Shown one piece after another: positions 17,869-27,350 of a DNA stretch of 64,000 nt. The stretch is from Gordonia mangrovi (GTDB lineage Bacteria; Actinomycetota; Actinomycetes; Mycobacteriales; Mycobacteriaceae). Where the stretch lies: the NCBI RefSeq assembly GCF_024734075.1, contig NZ_CP102850.1:310001-374000 (forward strand), given 5' to 3'. The translations under genes and the position numbers were made by a program. Under the pieces are notes generated by a model. The model saw only the letters and a list, made by a program, of their open reading frames with translations. It was not told the DNA's origin and made no database searches. Positions within the stretch are counted from its first letter, which is position 1. Every line of letters begins with the position of its first letter.

Positions 17869-18405
17869 TTACCGAGCAGTAGCAAGTTCGATCGCGGTCG
17901 GGATGGATCGGGCAAGGAGCAGTCGGTCCAGCGCACGTCGGGAGACAAATCCTCGCCCGCACAGATCATCCAGCCAGCCGAGCAGCGGCGCATAGAAATC
18001 GGTCGGATCCAGCAGCACCACCGGTTTGCTGTGCATGCCCAGGTAGCCTCCGGTCCACGTCTCGAACAGCTCCTCGAGCGTGCCGATCCCGCCGGGCAGG
18101 GTGATGAAGCCGTCGGCCCGCTCGTCCATCAGTCGCTTGCGCTCGCGCATGGTGTCGGTGACCACCAGTTCGTCGGCACCGAGGTCGGCCACCTCACGCT
18201 CCATCAGCGCGCGCGGGATGATCCCGACAGTGGTGCCGCCGGCCGCCCGCGCCGCCTCCGCGAGGGCACCCATCATGGAGATGTTGCCGCCACCGGACAC
18301 CACCGTGTGACCGGCCGCGGCGATCGCGGCGCCGAGATCGGCGGCGAGATCGAGATAGCTCTGATCGACCGGGCCGGAGGCGCAGTAGACACAGATCGCG
18401 CTCAT
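17869..18405 (-). CDS. LOG family protein, short form (Rv1205 type)
   Basis: A 178-residue Rossmann protein with the LOG signature LPGGIGTLEELFE and the early SGGGNISMMGALAEAA phosphate loop. LOG enzymes release free cytokinin bases from riboside monophosphates (phosphoribohydrolase); Rv1205 of M. tuberculosis is one. Its start overlaps the stop of a second, longer LOG paralogue (ATGA), so the pair is translated together. Many bacterial LOG proteins act as nucleotide 5'-monophosphate nucleosidases, so the substrate here is open. Confidence 0.88.
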   Translation of the reverse strand: MSAICVYCASGPVDQSYLDLAADLGAAIAAAGHTVVSGGGNISMMGALAEAARAAGGTTVGIIPRALMEREVADLGADELVVTDTMRERKRLMDERADGFITLPGGIGTLEELFETWTGGYLGMHSKPVVLLDPTDFYAPLLGWLDDLCGRGFVSRRALDRLLLARSIPTAIELATAR

Positions 18406-19229
18406 CGATCACCGCGCCCGGCGGCCGCGGCGGCGATGATCTCGACCGCTTCGGCGGGCTCGTCGACCACGAAGAGCAGGTCGAGGTCGTCGGCCGAGAT
18501 CATCCCCTTGGCCAGCAATACATCACGCATCCACTCCAGCAGCCCGGCCCAGTGGTCCCGACCGATCAGCACGATGGGAAACCGCACGACCTTCTTGGTC
18601 TGGACCAACGTCAGTGCCTCGAACATCTCGTCGAGGGTGCCGAAGCCGCCGGGTAGGCACACGAAGGCCTGCGCGTATTTGACGAACATCGTCTTGCGCA
18701 CAAAGAAATACCGGAAGTTCATGCCCACATCGACCCACTCGTTGAGGTGCTGTTCGAAGGGCAACTCGATGTTGAGCCCGATGCTCTGCGCACCGGCGCC
18801 CGATGCTCCTCGGTTCGCCGCTTCCATCGCGCCGGGACCACCGCCGGTGATGACCGCGTAGCCGGCCTCGCCCAACGCCCGACCGAGGCGGATCGCCAGA
18901 TCGAATTCGTCGCTGCCGGGAACCAAGCGGGCCGACCCGAAGACGGTGACCGCCTCGGCGACCTCGCTCAGCGCATCGAACCCGGCGACGAATTCCGATT
19001 GGATGCGCAAGACCCGCCACGAGTCGCGCATGGTGCGGTCGGCCCGCAGGGCCCGGTCCCGCGGATCGACCCACTCGAGAAGGCGCCGGTCGGTGGTCTC
19101 TGCCGCCTCATCGGGTTCCCGACGCACGCGGATCGGACCGACGTAGCAGGTTTCCAGGCCCGCCGACGGATTGTCTGCGCGGTGACGACCCGACTCGTCG
19201 GGGTCGGAGTCGTACTGGGTGGAGGACAT
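18402..19229 (-). CDS. LOG family protein, long form (TIGR00730)
   Basis: This 275-residue protein shares the LOG core (ITGGGPGAMEAANRGA and CLPGGFGTLDEMFEAL) with an N-terminal extension of about 75 polar residues and extra loops such as FRYFFVRKTMFVKYA. It is the larger TIGR00730 subtype, found beside dapE in actinobacteria. ATG 19229 is chosen because it starts just after the dapE stop; earlier codons lie inside dapE. Tandem placement with the short LOG gene suggests related nucleotide-recycling roles. Confidence 0.85.
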   Translation of the reverse strand: MSSTQYDSDPDESGRHRADNPSAGLETCYVGPIRVRREPDEAAETTDRRLLEWVDPRDRALRADRTMRDSWRVLRIQSEFVAGFDALSEVAEAVTVFGSARLVPGSDEFDLAIRLGRALGEAGYAVITGGGPGAMEAANRGASGAGAQSIGLNIELPFEQHLNEWVDVGMNFRYFFVRKTMFVKYAQAFVCLPGGFGTLDEMFEALTLVQTKKVVRFPIVLIGRDHWAGLLEWMRDVLLAKGMISADDLDLLFVVDEPAEAVEIIAAAAAGRGDR

Positions 19230-19246
19230 GAGATTCTCGCTATCGG

Positions 19247-20347
19247 TCAGCCGGACAGGAATGCGCGCAGCAGATCCGCGACCTGCCCGATCTGGGCCAC
19301 CGGCACCCGTTCGTCGACGCGATGGGCCAGGCTCGGATCGCCGGGGCCGAGGTTCACCGCCGGGATGCCCAACGCCGAGAATCGGGAGACGTCGGTCCAC
19401 CCGTATTTCGCCCGGAATCGGCCGTCGGCGGCATCGACCAACGCGGCTGCGGCCGGGTTCGACAGCCCCGGCAGGGCTCCCGCCGCCGAATCGGTCACCT
19501 CGAAACCGAGTTCGGCACCGGAAATGTCGTCGGCGAACACCTCTCGGACATGCCCGACCGCCTGATCGATACTGCGGTCCGGCGCGAAGCGGAAGTTCAC
19601 GTCGACATGCGCCTCGTCGGGCACCACGTTGCCCGCGACACCGCCGCCGACACCGACCGCCGACATCCCTTCCCGGTATGCACAGCCGTCGATGTCGACC
19701 GTCCGTGGCCGGTACTCCGAGAGTGTGGTCAGCACACCGCCGAGTTTGTGAATGGCGTTGTCACCCATCCACGATCGCGCCGAGTGAGCGCGTACGCCGG
19801 CCGCCGACAGCCGGACCCGCAGGGTGCCCTGGCAACCCGCCTCGATGAGACCACCGGTCGGTTCCCCGAGGATGGCGACGTCGCCGTGCAGCCAGTCCGG
19901 CAGTTCTCGCTCGATCACCCCGAGCCCGTTGTACTTCGCGGCGATCTCCTCGCAGTCGTAGAAGATCAGCGTCAGGTCGTGTGCCGGGTCGGCCAGGGTG
20001 GCAGCGAGGTGCAGGAACACCGCGTCGCCGGATTTCATGTCGACGGTGCCGCAGCCGTGCAGGACGTCGCCCTGATCGTCGTCGGTACGGCGGTGTGGCA
20101 GATTGTCGGCCACCGGCACCGTGTCGAGATGGCCCGCGAGGATCACCCGGCTCGACAGGCCCCGATCGGTCCGCGCCAGCACGCGGTTGCCGTGCCGAAC
20201 GATGTCGAAACCGGTTGTCTGGGAACGTAACGCACTCTCCACGGCGTCGGCGATGGCCGCCTCGTCGCGCGATTCGCTCCGGATGTCGACGAGTGCCGCG
20301 GTCAGGTCGACCGGATCGGCATGCAGATCGAGAGCGGCAGCAGTCAT
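19247..20347 (-). CDS. dapE: Succinyl-diaminopimelate desuccinylase
   Basis: DapE removes succinate from N-succinyl-LL-diaminopimelate, supplying peptidoglycan cross-links and lysine. The M20 metallopeptidase motifs are in order: [47 protein letters not shown] and the late [15 protein letters not shown] 20347 gives 366 residues and is supported by a TACGGT hexamer six bases upstream; the longer frame to 20548 runs back over the divergent VOC gene. It heads the minus-strand run to the LOG genes, with 17 bp between them. Confidence 0.93.
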   Translation of the reverse strand: MTAAALDLHADPVDLTAALVDIRSESRDEAAIADAVESALRSQTTGFDIVRHGNRVLARTDRGLSSRVILAGHLDTVPVADNLPHRRTDDDQGDVLHGCGTVDMKSGDAVFLHLAATLADPAHDLTLIFYDCEEIAAKYNGLGVIERELPDWLHGDVAILGEPTGGLIEAGCQGTLRVRLSAAGVRAHSARSWMGDNAIHKLGGVLTTLSEYRPRTVDIDGCAYREGMSAVGVGGGVAGNVVPDEAHVDVNFRFAPDRSIDQAVGHVREVFADDISGAELGFEVTDSAAGALPGLSNPAAAALVDAADGRFRAKYGWTDVSRFSALGIPAVNLGPGDPSLAHRVDERVPVAQIGQVADLLRAFLSG

Positions 20348-20353
20348 CCCATC

Positions 20354-20359
20354 ACCGTA
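20354..20359 (-). promoter_or_regulatory. -10 hexamer TACGGT of dapE
   Basis: Minus-strand TACGGT is followed by six bases and ATG 20347, setting the dapE start. Confidence 0.5.
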
Positions 20360-20470
20360 GCGGTCGGCCGCATCCTGCTGCTGCCCACCGCGGGGAGGTA
20401 TCTCGGCCCGCCGGCGACGCCGGATGTGGCAGCTGTCCGAAACGTTCAAGACCCCGACCACCCAGCGCAG

Positions 20471-20476
20471 TAGCGT
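20471..20476 (+). promoter_or_regulatory. -10 hexamer TAGCGT of the VOC gene at 20484
   Basis: TAGCGT is followed by seven bases and ATG 20484; the same hexamer and spacing occur before glgA. Confidence 0.5.
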
Positions 20477-20483
20477 CGCGGTC

Positions 20484-20894
20484 ATGACCTCAGTCGACCC
20501 CGCCCCGACTCCCGTACCCAACGCCGTGTCCATCGTCACCCGCGACATGGGCGCAACTCTCGCCTTCTACCGGCTCTGCGGCCTCACATTTCCCGATGAT
20601 GCCGACGACCAACCACATGCCGACATCACCGTGGGCGGGTTGCGGATCATGTTCGACACCCGAGACGTCGTCAGATCATTCACGCCCGACTGGACCACAC
20701 CGTCGGGTGGTCATCGCATGGCGTTGGCCTTCGAGTGCGCCTCACCCGCGCAGGTGGATGCACTGTACGCACGTCTCGTCGACGCCGGCCACCTGTCCGC
20801 CCATGAACCGTTCGACGCGTTCTGGGGCCAGCGCTACGCGGTGGTCTGCGATCCCGACGGCAACCCGGTCGACTTCTACTGCGCGCTCGACTGA
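20484..20894 (+). CDS. VOC family (glyoxalase/bleomycin-resistance fold) protein
   Basis: A 136-residue protein with the paired beta-alpha-beta-beta-beta modules of the VOC superfamily: [20 protein letters not shown] at the start and [19 protein letters not shown] at the end. These proteins are metal-dependent isomerases or dioxygenases, or drug-binding proteins; the substrate cannot be told. It overlaps the convergent AraC-type gene by 19 bp at its 3' end and faces dapE across 136 bp. Confidence 0.8.
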   Translation: MTSVDPAPTPVPNAVSIVTRDMGATLAFYRLCGLTFPDDADDQPHADITVGGLRIMFDTRDVVRSFTPDWTTPSGGHRMALAFECASPAQVDALYARLVDAGHLSAHEPFDAFWGQRYAVVCDPDGNPVDFYCALD

Positions 20895-21583
20895 TCCGTG
20901 GCCGACCCGGGCGTGCGTGCAAATGTGCCCGGCGCGCGTCCCACGAGGTCGACGAACTCCCGATGCATATGCGACTGATCGGCGAAACGTCGATCGGCGG
21001 CGACGGCAGCGGGTTCGGCGCCGGCCGCGAGGTCGGCCCGGGCCGCGCGGACCCGCAGAATACGCTGCAACGTCTTGGGTCCGTAGCCGAAATGCCGTAG
21101 CGAGCGGCGATGGAAGGTGCGGGTCGTGCCGCCGAGCAGGTCGACAGCGTCGTCGACGCGGCTGCCGTCGGCCAGCGCAACCGCCACCGGCGCGACCCAC
21201 CCCGGTAGTTCCCATCGTCGGGTGTCCGACAGCCGTTTCAGCACCGCGGCCGGTTGTCCGGCGGCGGCGAGTTTCTCGATCCAGGGCGCCGCGTCCGCCG
21301 GCGACCACAGGTCCGTGAGATCCACCCGCAGGTCGCGGAGCTCCTGGGCCGGAACACCGAGCACGCAGGGGGCCACGCCGGGAGCGAGACGAATTCCCAC
21401 CATGTGCTCGACGGCATCACAGACACGATGATGTGGGCGGGTGTCGGGACCGGCCACCAGCAGACGCCGACCGGTCCAGATCAGGTCCATGCAGCCATCC
21501 GGCAGGATCTCGGCCGGGCCGACGGGGTGGCGAGCCGACCACACGGTGCCCCGTGCGGCGTCCGTTGACTGCGCCCTGGCCAT
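20876..21583 (-). CDS. AraC family transcriptional regulator
   Basis: The 235-residue protein has an N-terminal sensor part ([23 protein letters not shown] is the DUF6597-like segment) and a C-terminal helix-turn-helix pair. The DNA-binding part includes the typical [22 protein letters not shown] run (split: [21 protein letters not shown]) and [23 protein letters not shown] 21583 sits six bases after GATACT, back to back with the dapD promoter. Targets are unknown; the convergent VOC gene is one candidate. Confidence 0.85.
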   Translation of the reverse strand: MARAQSTDAARGTVWSARHPVGPAEILPDGCMDLIWTGRRLLVAGPDTRPHHRVCDAVEHMVGIRLAPGVAPCVLGVPAQELRDLRVDLTDLWSPADAAPWIEKLAAAGQPAAVLKRLSDTRRWELPGWVAPVAVALADGSRVDDAVDLLGGTTRTFHRRSLRHFGYGPKTLQRILRVRAARADLAAGAEPAAVAADRRFADQSHMHREFVDLVGRAPGTFARTPGSATDQSSAQ

Positions 21584-21589
21584 GGATCG

Positions 21590-21595
21590 AGTATC
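21590..21595 (-). promoter_or_regulatory. -10 hexamer GATACT of the AraC-type gene
   Basis: Minus-strand GATACT precedes ATG 21583 by six bases. Only 12 bp separate it from the dapD hexamer on the other strand. Confidence 0.4.
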
Positions 21596-21607
21596 ACCCG
21601 TCCCCGG

Positions 21608-21613
21608 TAGGCT
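21608..21613 (+). promoter_or_regulatory. -10 hexamer TAGGCT of dapD
   Basis: TAGGCT is followed by eight bases and GTG 21622. Confidence 0.5.
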
Positions 21614-21621
21614 GTGCACCC

Positions 21622-22590
21622 GTGACGACTAACGGCGCTTTCGCAACCGGTATTGCCACGGTGACCAACGGCGGGTCCGCGGACCCGGGCGTGGTCCTCG
21701 ACGTCTGGTTCCCCGAGCCGGAACTCGACAGTCCCGCGACGAGCGAGACCATCACACTCGACGGTGACGCCGTCCCGCACGACCTGCGCGATCTGGTCGG
21801 CGAGGACGCCGCCCGCGGTGTGAAGACCGTTGCGGTGCGGACCTCGATCACGGACCTGTCGTCGGCGCCGGTCGACGCCTACGACGTCTACCTACGCCTG
21901 CACCTGCTCTCCCACCGCCTGGTGACGCCGCACGGCACGAGCCTCGAGGGCATCTTCGGTCTGCTGACCAATGTCGTGTGGACCAACCACGGACCCTGCC
22001 CGATCGACGGTTTCGAGACCACCCGGGCGCGTCTGCGTTCGCGCGGTCCGGTCACCGTGTACAGCATCGACAAATTCCCCCGGATGGTCGACTACGTGTT
22101 GCCCGGCGGCGTGCGGATCGGGGACGCGGACCGGGTGCGGCTCGGCGCGCACCTCGCCCCCGGGACCACCGTGATGCATGAGGGTTTCGTCAACTACAAC
22201 GCGGGCACCCTCGGGTCGTCGATGGTCGAGGGCCGCATCTCGGCCGGCGTCGTGGTGGGTGACGGGTCCGACATCGGTGGCGGAGCATCCACCATGGGTA
22301 CCCTGTCCGGCGGCGGCAAGGAGATCATCTCGCTGGGCAAGCGTTGTCTGCTGGGTGCCAACTCCGGCTGCGGCATCCCGCTCGGCGACGACTGTGTGAT
22401 CGAGGCCGGTCTGTATGTGACCGCCGGCACGAAGGTCACCGGTCCCGACGGCACTGCGGTCAAGGCCCGGGAGTTGTCCGGACAGTCCAACCTGCTGTTC
22501 CGCCGCAACAGCCTCACCGGCGCGGTCGAGGTGGTGCCGTGGAAGGGCGACGGTATCGCGCTGAACGAGGCGCTGCACAAGCACAACTGA
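21622..22590 (+). CDS. dapD: 2,3,4,5-tetrahydropyridine-2,6-dicarboxylate N-succinyltransferase
   Basis: DapD succinylates tetrahydrodipicolinate in the lysine/diaminopimelate pathway. The 322-residue protein is of the actinobacterial type, with a long N-terminal domain and a C-terminal left-handed beta-helix of hexapeptide repeats ([55 protein letters not shown]). GTG 21622 is the first codon compatible with the promoter. A strong hairpin follows directly after the stop. Confidence 0.94.
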   Translation: MTTNGAFATGIATVTNGGSADPGVVLDVWFPEPELDSPATSETITLDGDAVPHDLRDLVGEDAARGVKTVAVRTSITDLSSAPVDAYDVYLRLHLLSHRLVTPHGTSLEGIFGLLTNVVWTNHGPCPIDGFETTRARLRSRGPVTVYSIDKFPRMVDYVLPGGVRIGDADRVRLGAHLAPGTTVMHEGFVNYNAGTLGSSMVEGRISAGVVVGDGSDIGGGASTMGTLSGGGKEIISLGKRCLLGANSGCGIPLGDDCVIEAGLYVTAGTKVTGPDGTAVKARELSGQSNLLFRRNSLTGAVEVVPWKGDGIALNEALHKHN

Positions 22591-22631
22591 CCGCTGACTG
22601 TGCCCGGTCTTCCACCGGGCACAGTCAGCGG
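22591..22631. terminator. Bidirectional hairpin between dapD and dapC
   Basis: A perfect 18-bp stem (22591-22608 with 22614-22631) closes a 5-base loop (CTTCC). It starts right after the dapD stop and contains the dapC stop codon inside its right arm. There is no T-run, as is common for actinobacterial terminators. Confidence 0.8.
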
Positions 22632-23746
22632 TTCAGACGCTCGGCGGCCGCGGCGACGCGTTCGTCGGTCGCGGTGAGTGCGATGCGCACATGCTGCGCG
22701 CCCGCGGGGCCGTAGAAGTCGCCGGGTGCTGCGAGGATGCCGCGGTCGGCGAGCCAATCCAGGGTGGTGCGCGAATCCTCGTCCCGGGTGGCCCACAGAT
22801 ACAGGCCGGCCTCCGAGTGGTCGACCCGGAACCCGGCCGAGGTGACCGCGGTGCGCAACACTTCACGGCGGGCCCGGTAGCGCTCGTGCTGGACGCGCGC
22901 GTGCTCATCGTCGTCGAGGGCGGCCACCATCGCGCCCTGGATGGGGAACGGGACCATCATCCCGGCATGCTTGCGGACCGCGAGCAGTTCGCCGATCAGT
23001 TCCCGGTCGCCGGCAAGAAATCCCGCGCGGTAGGACGCAAGGTTGGAGACCTTCGACAGGGAATGCACCGCGATGAGGCCGCGGTGATCCCCGCCGCTGA
23101 CGCGGGGATCGAGGATCGAGTAGGCCTCGCCCTCCCACGTCAGGCCGAGGTAACACTCGTCGGACACCACGATCGTGCCGCGTTCACGGGCCCATTCGAC
23201 GACTTTGCGCAGGTGGTCGATGCCGAGCACCTTGCCCGTGGGGTTGGATGGCGAGTTCAGGAACAGCAGCGCCGGCGCAGTGGGGCCGAGCTGTACAGTC
23301 GAATCCGCCCGCACGGCTGTGGCGCCGGCCAGCAGCGCCCCGACCTCGTAGGTCGGGTAGGCGACCTCGGGGATCACCACCACGTCGCCGGCGCCGATAC
23401 CGAGCATCGACACCATCCCGGCGATCACCTCTTTGGTGCCGATGACGGGCAGGATCGAGGACTCGTCGAGACCGGTGGTCCCGAACCGGCGTTCCAGTGC
23501 ACCCACTGCGGCGGCACGGAGTTGCGGGGTTCCGATCGTCGTCGGGTAACCGGGGAACTCCGCGGAGGCTGCCAACGCCGCGCGGATCACGGGGTCGACC
23601 GGATCGACCGGTGTCCCGACCGACAGGTCGACGATGCCGCCGGCGTGTTCGGCGGCTCGCGCGCGGGCAGCGCCGATGGTGTCCCAGGGGAAGTCCGGGA
23701 GTACCGAGCTGACCCGCCGTCGTGTCGCGAAACCAGACGTGCTCAC
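22625..23746 (-). CDS. dapC: Succinyldiaminopimelate transaminase
   Basis: This fold-type I PLP aminotransferase (373 residues) converts N-succinyl-2-amino-6-ketopimelate to N-succinyl-diaminopimelate, the step between DapD and DapE. Key features are DLSVGTPVDPVDP, LNSPSNPTGKVL, the DECYLGL segment and the PLP lysine in HSLSKVSNLASYRAGF. It starts at GTG 23746, nine bases after the fdxC stop, so ferredoxin and transaminase are co-transcribed, as in Rv1177-Rv1178. Confidence 0.9.
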   Translation of the reverse strand: MSTSGFATRRRVSSVLPDFPWDTIGAARARAAEHAGGIVDLSVGTPVDPVDPVIRAALAASAEFPGYPTTIGTPQLRAAAVGALERRFGTTGLDESSILPVIGTKEVIAGMVSMLGIGAGDVVVIPEVAYPTYEVGALLAGATAVRADSTVQLGPTAPALLFLNSPSNPTGKVLGIDHLRKVVEWARERGTIVVSDECYLGLTWEGEAYSILDPRVSGGDHRGLIAVHSLSKVSNLASYRAGFLAGDRELIGELLAVRKHAGMMVPFPIQGAMVAALDDDEHARVQHERYRARREVLRTAVTSAGFRVDHSEAGLYLWATRDEDSRTTLDWLADRGILAAPGDFYGPAGAQHVRIALTATDERVAAAAERLNR

Positions 23747-23755
23747 GGGGTCAGG

Positions 23756-24082
23756 TCATTCCTCTTCGTTCATCGGCGGCAGCCCCTTGATGAACGCGGG
23801 GTCGGCCTCGGTCTTGCCGACCTTGCTCGCGCCACCCGGCGAGCCCAGGTCGTCGAAGAAGTCGGCGTTGGCGCTGACGTATGGCTCCCACTCGTCGGGC
23901 ACATCATCTTCGTAGAAGATCGCCTCGACCGGACACACCGGCTCACAGGCACCACAGTCGACACACTCGTCGGGCTGGATGTAGAGCATCCGGTCCCCTT
24001 CGTAGATGCAGTCCACCGGGCATTCCTCGACGCAGGCCTTGTCCAAGACGTCGACACAAGGCTCCGCGATGATGTAGGTCAC
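23756..24082 (-). CDS. fdxC: Seven-iron ferredoxin FdxC
   Basis: A 108-residue ferredoxin with an N-terminal CVDVLDKACVEECPVDC cluster region and a full CVDCGACEPVCPVEA motif, as expected for a [3Fe-4S][4Fe-4S] protein. The acidic tail GASKVGKTEADPAFIKGLPP is typical of mycobacterial FdxC. GTG 24082 is favoured because MTYIIAEPC is the conserved opening and GAAGGAG lies six to eight bases upstream; GTG 24085 is adjacent. It is an electron carrier for P450s or other redox enzymes. Confidence 0.92.
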   Translation of the reverse strand: MTYIIAEPCVDVLDKACVEECPVDCIYEGDRMLYIQPDECVDCGACEPVCPVEAIFYEDDVPDEWEPYVSANADFFDDLGSPGGASKVGKTEADPAFIKGLPPMNEEE

Positions 24083-24603
24083 CACACTCTCCTTCGCTGC
24101 AAAACACTCGCGGCCCGGCAACGATCGCGGTCACGGGGGTCGTCGCCGGGGTCGGTGCGTGGGCTGAACGCACCGGATCACGGACCGCGCGGCGACCACG
24201 AACGATCGGGCCACATACACATGAGTCCGTGTCCAAGAGTATCGGGCGGCCGCCCCCCGGTTCGACACCCGCCCCCGTTCCATGAGGCCAGACGTAATGC
24301 GGATCACACCATGGCCTATCGTTGCGGTCGCTGCGCGTCCAATCCTCGACGGCGTGTACGACCGCCTACTGCCGCCTCGCTGGGACGCGGTCGAGCGGTG
24401 GACGGCACCGCTGGCCTCGAGTGTCCGTGCGTATTCACCGCGGCTGACGGCCATGTCCTTCTACGACGTGGTCGGCCCGGTAGATTGCGCCGTTCCTGTA
24501 CCGAACTGACCGACCGACCGACCGGAGTGATCGACATGCCGGCGCCGCCGGGTTCCGTCGGCGGGATTTGGGGTTCCGTCGGCGGGACGGCGGGCGGGCC
24601 CGA
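24083..24603. other. Intergenic region between fdxC and cofG
   Basis: This 521-bp gap holds no gene I can support. A 75-codon frame at 24285-24509 has no family features and no ribosome site. The fdxC promoter should lie on its left side. Near the cofG end there is a GACC-type tetranucleotide run (24507-24524) and a 16-bp direct repeat (24551-24566 and 24572-24587). Confidence 0.55.
24551..24587. repeat. 16-bp direct repeat downstream of cofG
   Basis: GGTTCCGTCGGCGGGA occurs at 24551-24566 and again at 24572-24587, five bases apart, just past the cofG stop. Confidence 0.7.
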
Positions 24604-25848
24604 TCAGGCGACGGCGGGCCAGGGACGGCCCTGTGGATGGACCTCGGCGGCGAGACCGGTCGTGGGATCGGCCACCGCCGCGACGTGATCGGCCAGCGAC
24701 GCATCGATCCAGTCCGCACCGGCGAGCACATAGGGCGGCTGCGCGGTGATGCGTTCGGTGAGCACATGGCCCATCTGCGCGGTGATGTCGGCGAGCGCGT
24801 CGAGGTTGGGCCACGGACGCTCCGGGTTCACATGATCGGGGGTCAGCGGTGACACGCCGCCCCAGTCGTCGACACCGGATGCGATGAGCGCCGCACACTC
24901 CCGGGCCGACACCAGATTCGGCGGCGCCTGCACCCGCATCTGCGGTCCCAGCACAATTCGGGCGACGGCGACCGCGGCCAGGAACTCGGTCATCTCGGCG
25001 TCCGGTGCGCCGCGCATCGCAGTGTCCGGCTTGGCCCGGAAGTTCTGCACGATCACTTCCTGGATGTGGCCGTGCGCCCGATGTACGTCGCGGATGGCCA
25101 GGAGGGATTCGGCCCGCTCCCCCACGGTCTCGCCGATCCCGACGAGAATGCCGGTGGTGAACGGGATGCGCTCGGCGCCGGCGTCGTGCAGCACCTGCAG
25201 TCGGACGAGTGGGTCCTTGTCCGGGCTGCCGTAGTGGGCCTGCCCCTTCTCGGTGAACAGTCGACGCGAGGTGGTCTCGAGCATCATCCCCATCGACGGC
25301 GCGACGGGTCGCAGCGCGCGCATCTCCTCGGCACTCATCACGCCCGGGTTCAGATGCGGAAGCAGGCCCGTCTCCTCCAGGACGGCCACCGCCGCGGCCC
25401 GGACGTAGTCGAGCGTGGAGTCGTGGCCGCGAGCGGCGAGCCACTCGCCCGCCTGCGCCCACCGCGCCTCCGGGCGGTCGCCGAGCGTGAACAGTGCCTC
25501 TTTGCAACCGAGCGCGGCTCCGTTGCGGGCGATCTCGAGTACCTCGTCGATCTCGAGATACATGCCGTGGCCCGCACGGGTGAGCTTGCCCGGCACCGTG
25601 ACGAAGGTGCAGTAGTGACACCGATCTCGGCACAGCCGGGTGAGGGGGACGAACACCTTGCGGGAGTAGGTGATCTGGCGGTCGCGGCCGACCTCCGCGA
25701 GCCCCTCGTCGCGCAGCCCCGACGCGATCTCCTGCACCGCGGTCAGATCCTCCCCGGAGCACGTCAGCAACGCCGCGGCCTGTGCCACATCGAGATCCGC
25801 GCCGTTGCGGGCGGCGTCGAGTGCTTCGGCGATCGTCTTGGCTGTCAC
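24604..25848 (-). CDS. cofG: 7,8-didemethyl-8-hydroxy-5-deazariboflavin synthase subunit CofG
   Basis: CofG is the radical SAM half of Fo synthase that closes the deazaflavin ring. The 414-residue protein keeps the cluster motif [10 protein letters not shown] (CxxxCxYC) near residue 80. It also has [56 protein letters not shown], and [19 protein letters not shown]. The start is GTG 25848, overlapping the upstream monooxygenase stop (GTGA) with GGAGG ten bases away. It is a stand-alone CofG; in mycobacteria this domain is the N-terminal half of the fused FbiC at this chromosomal position. Confidence 0.9.
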   Translation of the reverse strand: MTAKTIAEALDAARNGADLDVAQAAALLTCSGEDLTAVQEIASGLRDEGLAEVGRDRQITYSRKVFVPLTRLCRDRCHYCTFVTVPGKLTRAGHGMYLEIDEVLEIARNGAALGCKEALFTLGDRPEARWAQAGEWLAARGHDSTLDYVRAAAVAVLEETGLLPHLNPGVMSAEEMRALRPVAPSMGMMLETTSRRLFTEKGQAHYGSPDKDPLVRLQVLHDAGAERIPFTTGILVGIGETVGERAESLLAIRDVHRAHGHIQEVIVQNFRAKPDTAMRGAPDAEMTEFLAAVAVARIVLGPQMRVQAPPNLVSARECAALIASGVDDWGGVSPLTPDHVNPERPWPNLDALADITAQMGHVLTERITAQPPYVLAGADWIDASLADHVAAVADPTTGLAAEVHPQGRPWPAVA

Positions 25849-27350
25849 GGGTTTCGACCTCCCTCGTCGACGGGTCGGGACTCGATCAGATACGGCTGCG
25901 GATCGAAGGTGCCGTTGCGTTCCCGGAAGGATGCGGCGGTGCCGGGCCACAGCAGGGTGAGCCGCCCACTTCGGGGATCCACGTACCAGCTGTTGCATCC
26001 GGTCAGCCACACCGTCGAGGCGCTGCGCTGATCGATCTCGCGCGTGTAGGCCTGCTCTGCCGCAGCGGTGACTTCCATCGCGTCGAAGGTGTTGCGCGCC
26101 ATGTGATCCAGCGCGCCCAGGACATAGCCGAGCTGGGTCTCGATCATGTAGATCGCCGAGTTGTGGCCCAGTGCCGCGTTGGGTCCGTCGAGGACGAACA
26201 TGTTCGGGAAACCACTGACCGCGGTGGAGGCGAACGAGACCATTCCCGCCGACCAGTGATCGGAGAGGACCTCACCGTGGCGCCCCTGTACGCGGACCGC
26301 GACGGGCAGCCGGGTCGCCTCGAAACCGGTGGCCATCACCAGCACATCGAGATCGTAGGTGTGCCCACTGACCGCGCGCGCCTTGCACTCGACGACCGAG
26401 TCGAGTGCGGTCGGCTCGAACACGACGTTCGGGCGTTGCAGGGCCGGATAGAAATCATCGCTGAGAAGGATTCGCTTGCAACCGATCTCGTAGTCCGGAG
26501 TGAGTGCCGCCCGCAGTCCCGGCGCCGCGACCTGCCGGCGCAGATGCCCGAGGGCACGATCGCGAATGGCGTCGATGTCGGGCTGCAATCCCAATCGCTG
26601 CCGGAAGGCCCGGTCGGCGTCGACGAGCATCTGTTCGCGCACGGCGCGCGCATGGTCGGGTACGGCGAGCCGGGCTCGTTCCTCGGCGGTGAATCGCCGG
26701 TCTTCGCGAGGCACCACATACGGAGGAGTCCGGGAGAACACGACCAGTTCGTCGGCGTCCGCGGCGAGATGCGGGATCACCTGCACGGCGGAGGCGCCGG
26801 TGCCCACCACACCGATCCGTTCACCGCCGGTGAGCAGGTCGGAACGCCACTGGGCCGTGTGAACGACTGTGCCGGTGAAGGATTCGAGACCCTCGATATC
26901 GGGTACGTGCGGGTCGGAGAGCCGTCCGACGGCCATCACCAGGACCCGGGCGTGTACCGATCCCGCAGTGGTCGCTATCTCCCACCGGGAGGTGGAGTCG
27001 ACCCAGCGAGCATTCCGGAGTTCACAGCCGAATCTGATGTGCGGGGTCAGCCCCTCGTCCAGCACCGTCTGTTCGAGATAGCGGCGGATCTCGGCTCCTC
27101 GGGGATACAGCGTTTCCCACTCCCACGGGGGCCGGAAGGAGAACGAGTACAGCTGCGCCGGAATGTCACAGGCGATGCCGGGGTAGGTGTTGTCGCGCCA
27201 GGTTCCGCCGACGCCGGTGGCACGTTCGAGTACCACGAACGACTCACGCCCACGCCGGGCCAACTGCGTGGCCATGCCGATGCCGGCGAATCCGGCACCG
27301 ACGATCGCCACATCGATGACGTGCGGCATGGCGTCCGGCACCCCGCTCAC
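25845..27350 (-). CDS. Flavin-containing (Baeyer-Villiger type) monooxygenase
   Basis: The 501-residue protein has an FAD-binding GAGFAGIG near residue 18, the class B monooxygenase fingerprint [11 protein letters not shown] (F-x-G-x3-H-x3-W), and the NADPH-binding [11 protein letters not shown]. It also has the late [10 protein letters not shown] segment. Such enzymes insert oxygen next to ketones or oxidise heteroatoms using NADPH and O2. Its start overlaps the cofH-like stop and its stop overlaps the cofG start, both as GTGA, so it is translated as the middle gene of that operon. A monooxygenase between Fo-synthase genes is unexpected; its substrate is unknown. Confidence 0.88.
   Translation of the reverse strand: MSGVPDAMPHVIDVAIVGAGFAGIGMATQLARRGRESFVVLERATGVGGTWRDNTYPGIACDIPAQLYSFSFRPPWEWETLYPRGAEIRRYLEQTVLDEGLTPHIRFGCELRNARWVDSTSRWEIATTAGSVHARVLVMAVGRLSDPHVPDIEGLESFTGTVVHTAQWRSDLLTGGERIGVVGTGASAVQVIPHLAADADELVVFSRTPPYVVPREDRRFTAEERARLAVPDHARAVREQMLVDADRAFRQRLGLQPDIDAIRDRALGHLRRQVAAPGLRAALTPDYEIGCKRILLSDDFYPALQRPNVVFEPTALDSVVECKARAVSGHTYDLDVLVMATGFEATRLPVAVRVQGRHGEVLSDHWSAGMVSFASTAVSGFPNMFVLDGPNAALGHNSAIYMIETQLGYVLGALDHMARNTFDAMEVTAAAEQAYTREIDQRSASTVWLTGCNSWYVDPRSGRLTLLWPGTAASFRERNGTFDPQPYLIESRPVDEGGRNP

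Noticed and set aside
17011-18861. Long plus-strand open frame opposite fadD6 and the LOG genes
   Set aside because: Antisense shadow of three well-supported genes; no motif, no ribosome site.
24285-24509. Short plus-strand frame between fdxC and cofG
   Set aside because: No family features, no ribosome site and no promoter element; treated as non-coding.
25845-27350. Mobile element insertion as the reason for the monooxygenase between cofH-like and cofG genes
   Set aside because: No transposase, terminal repeats or target duplications; both joints are clean GTGA overlaps and gene order differs from a split fbiC.
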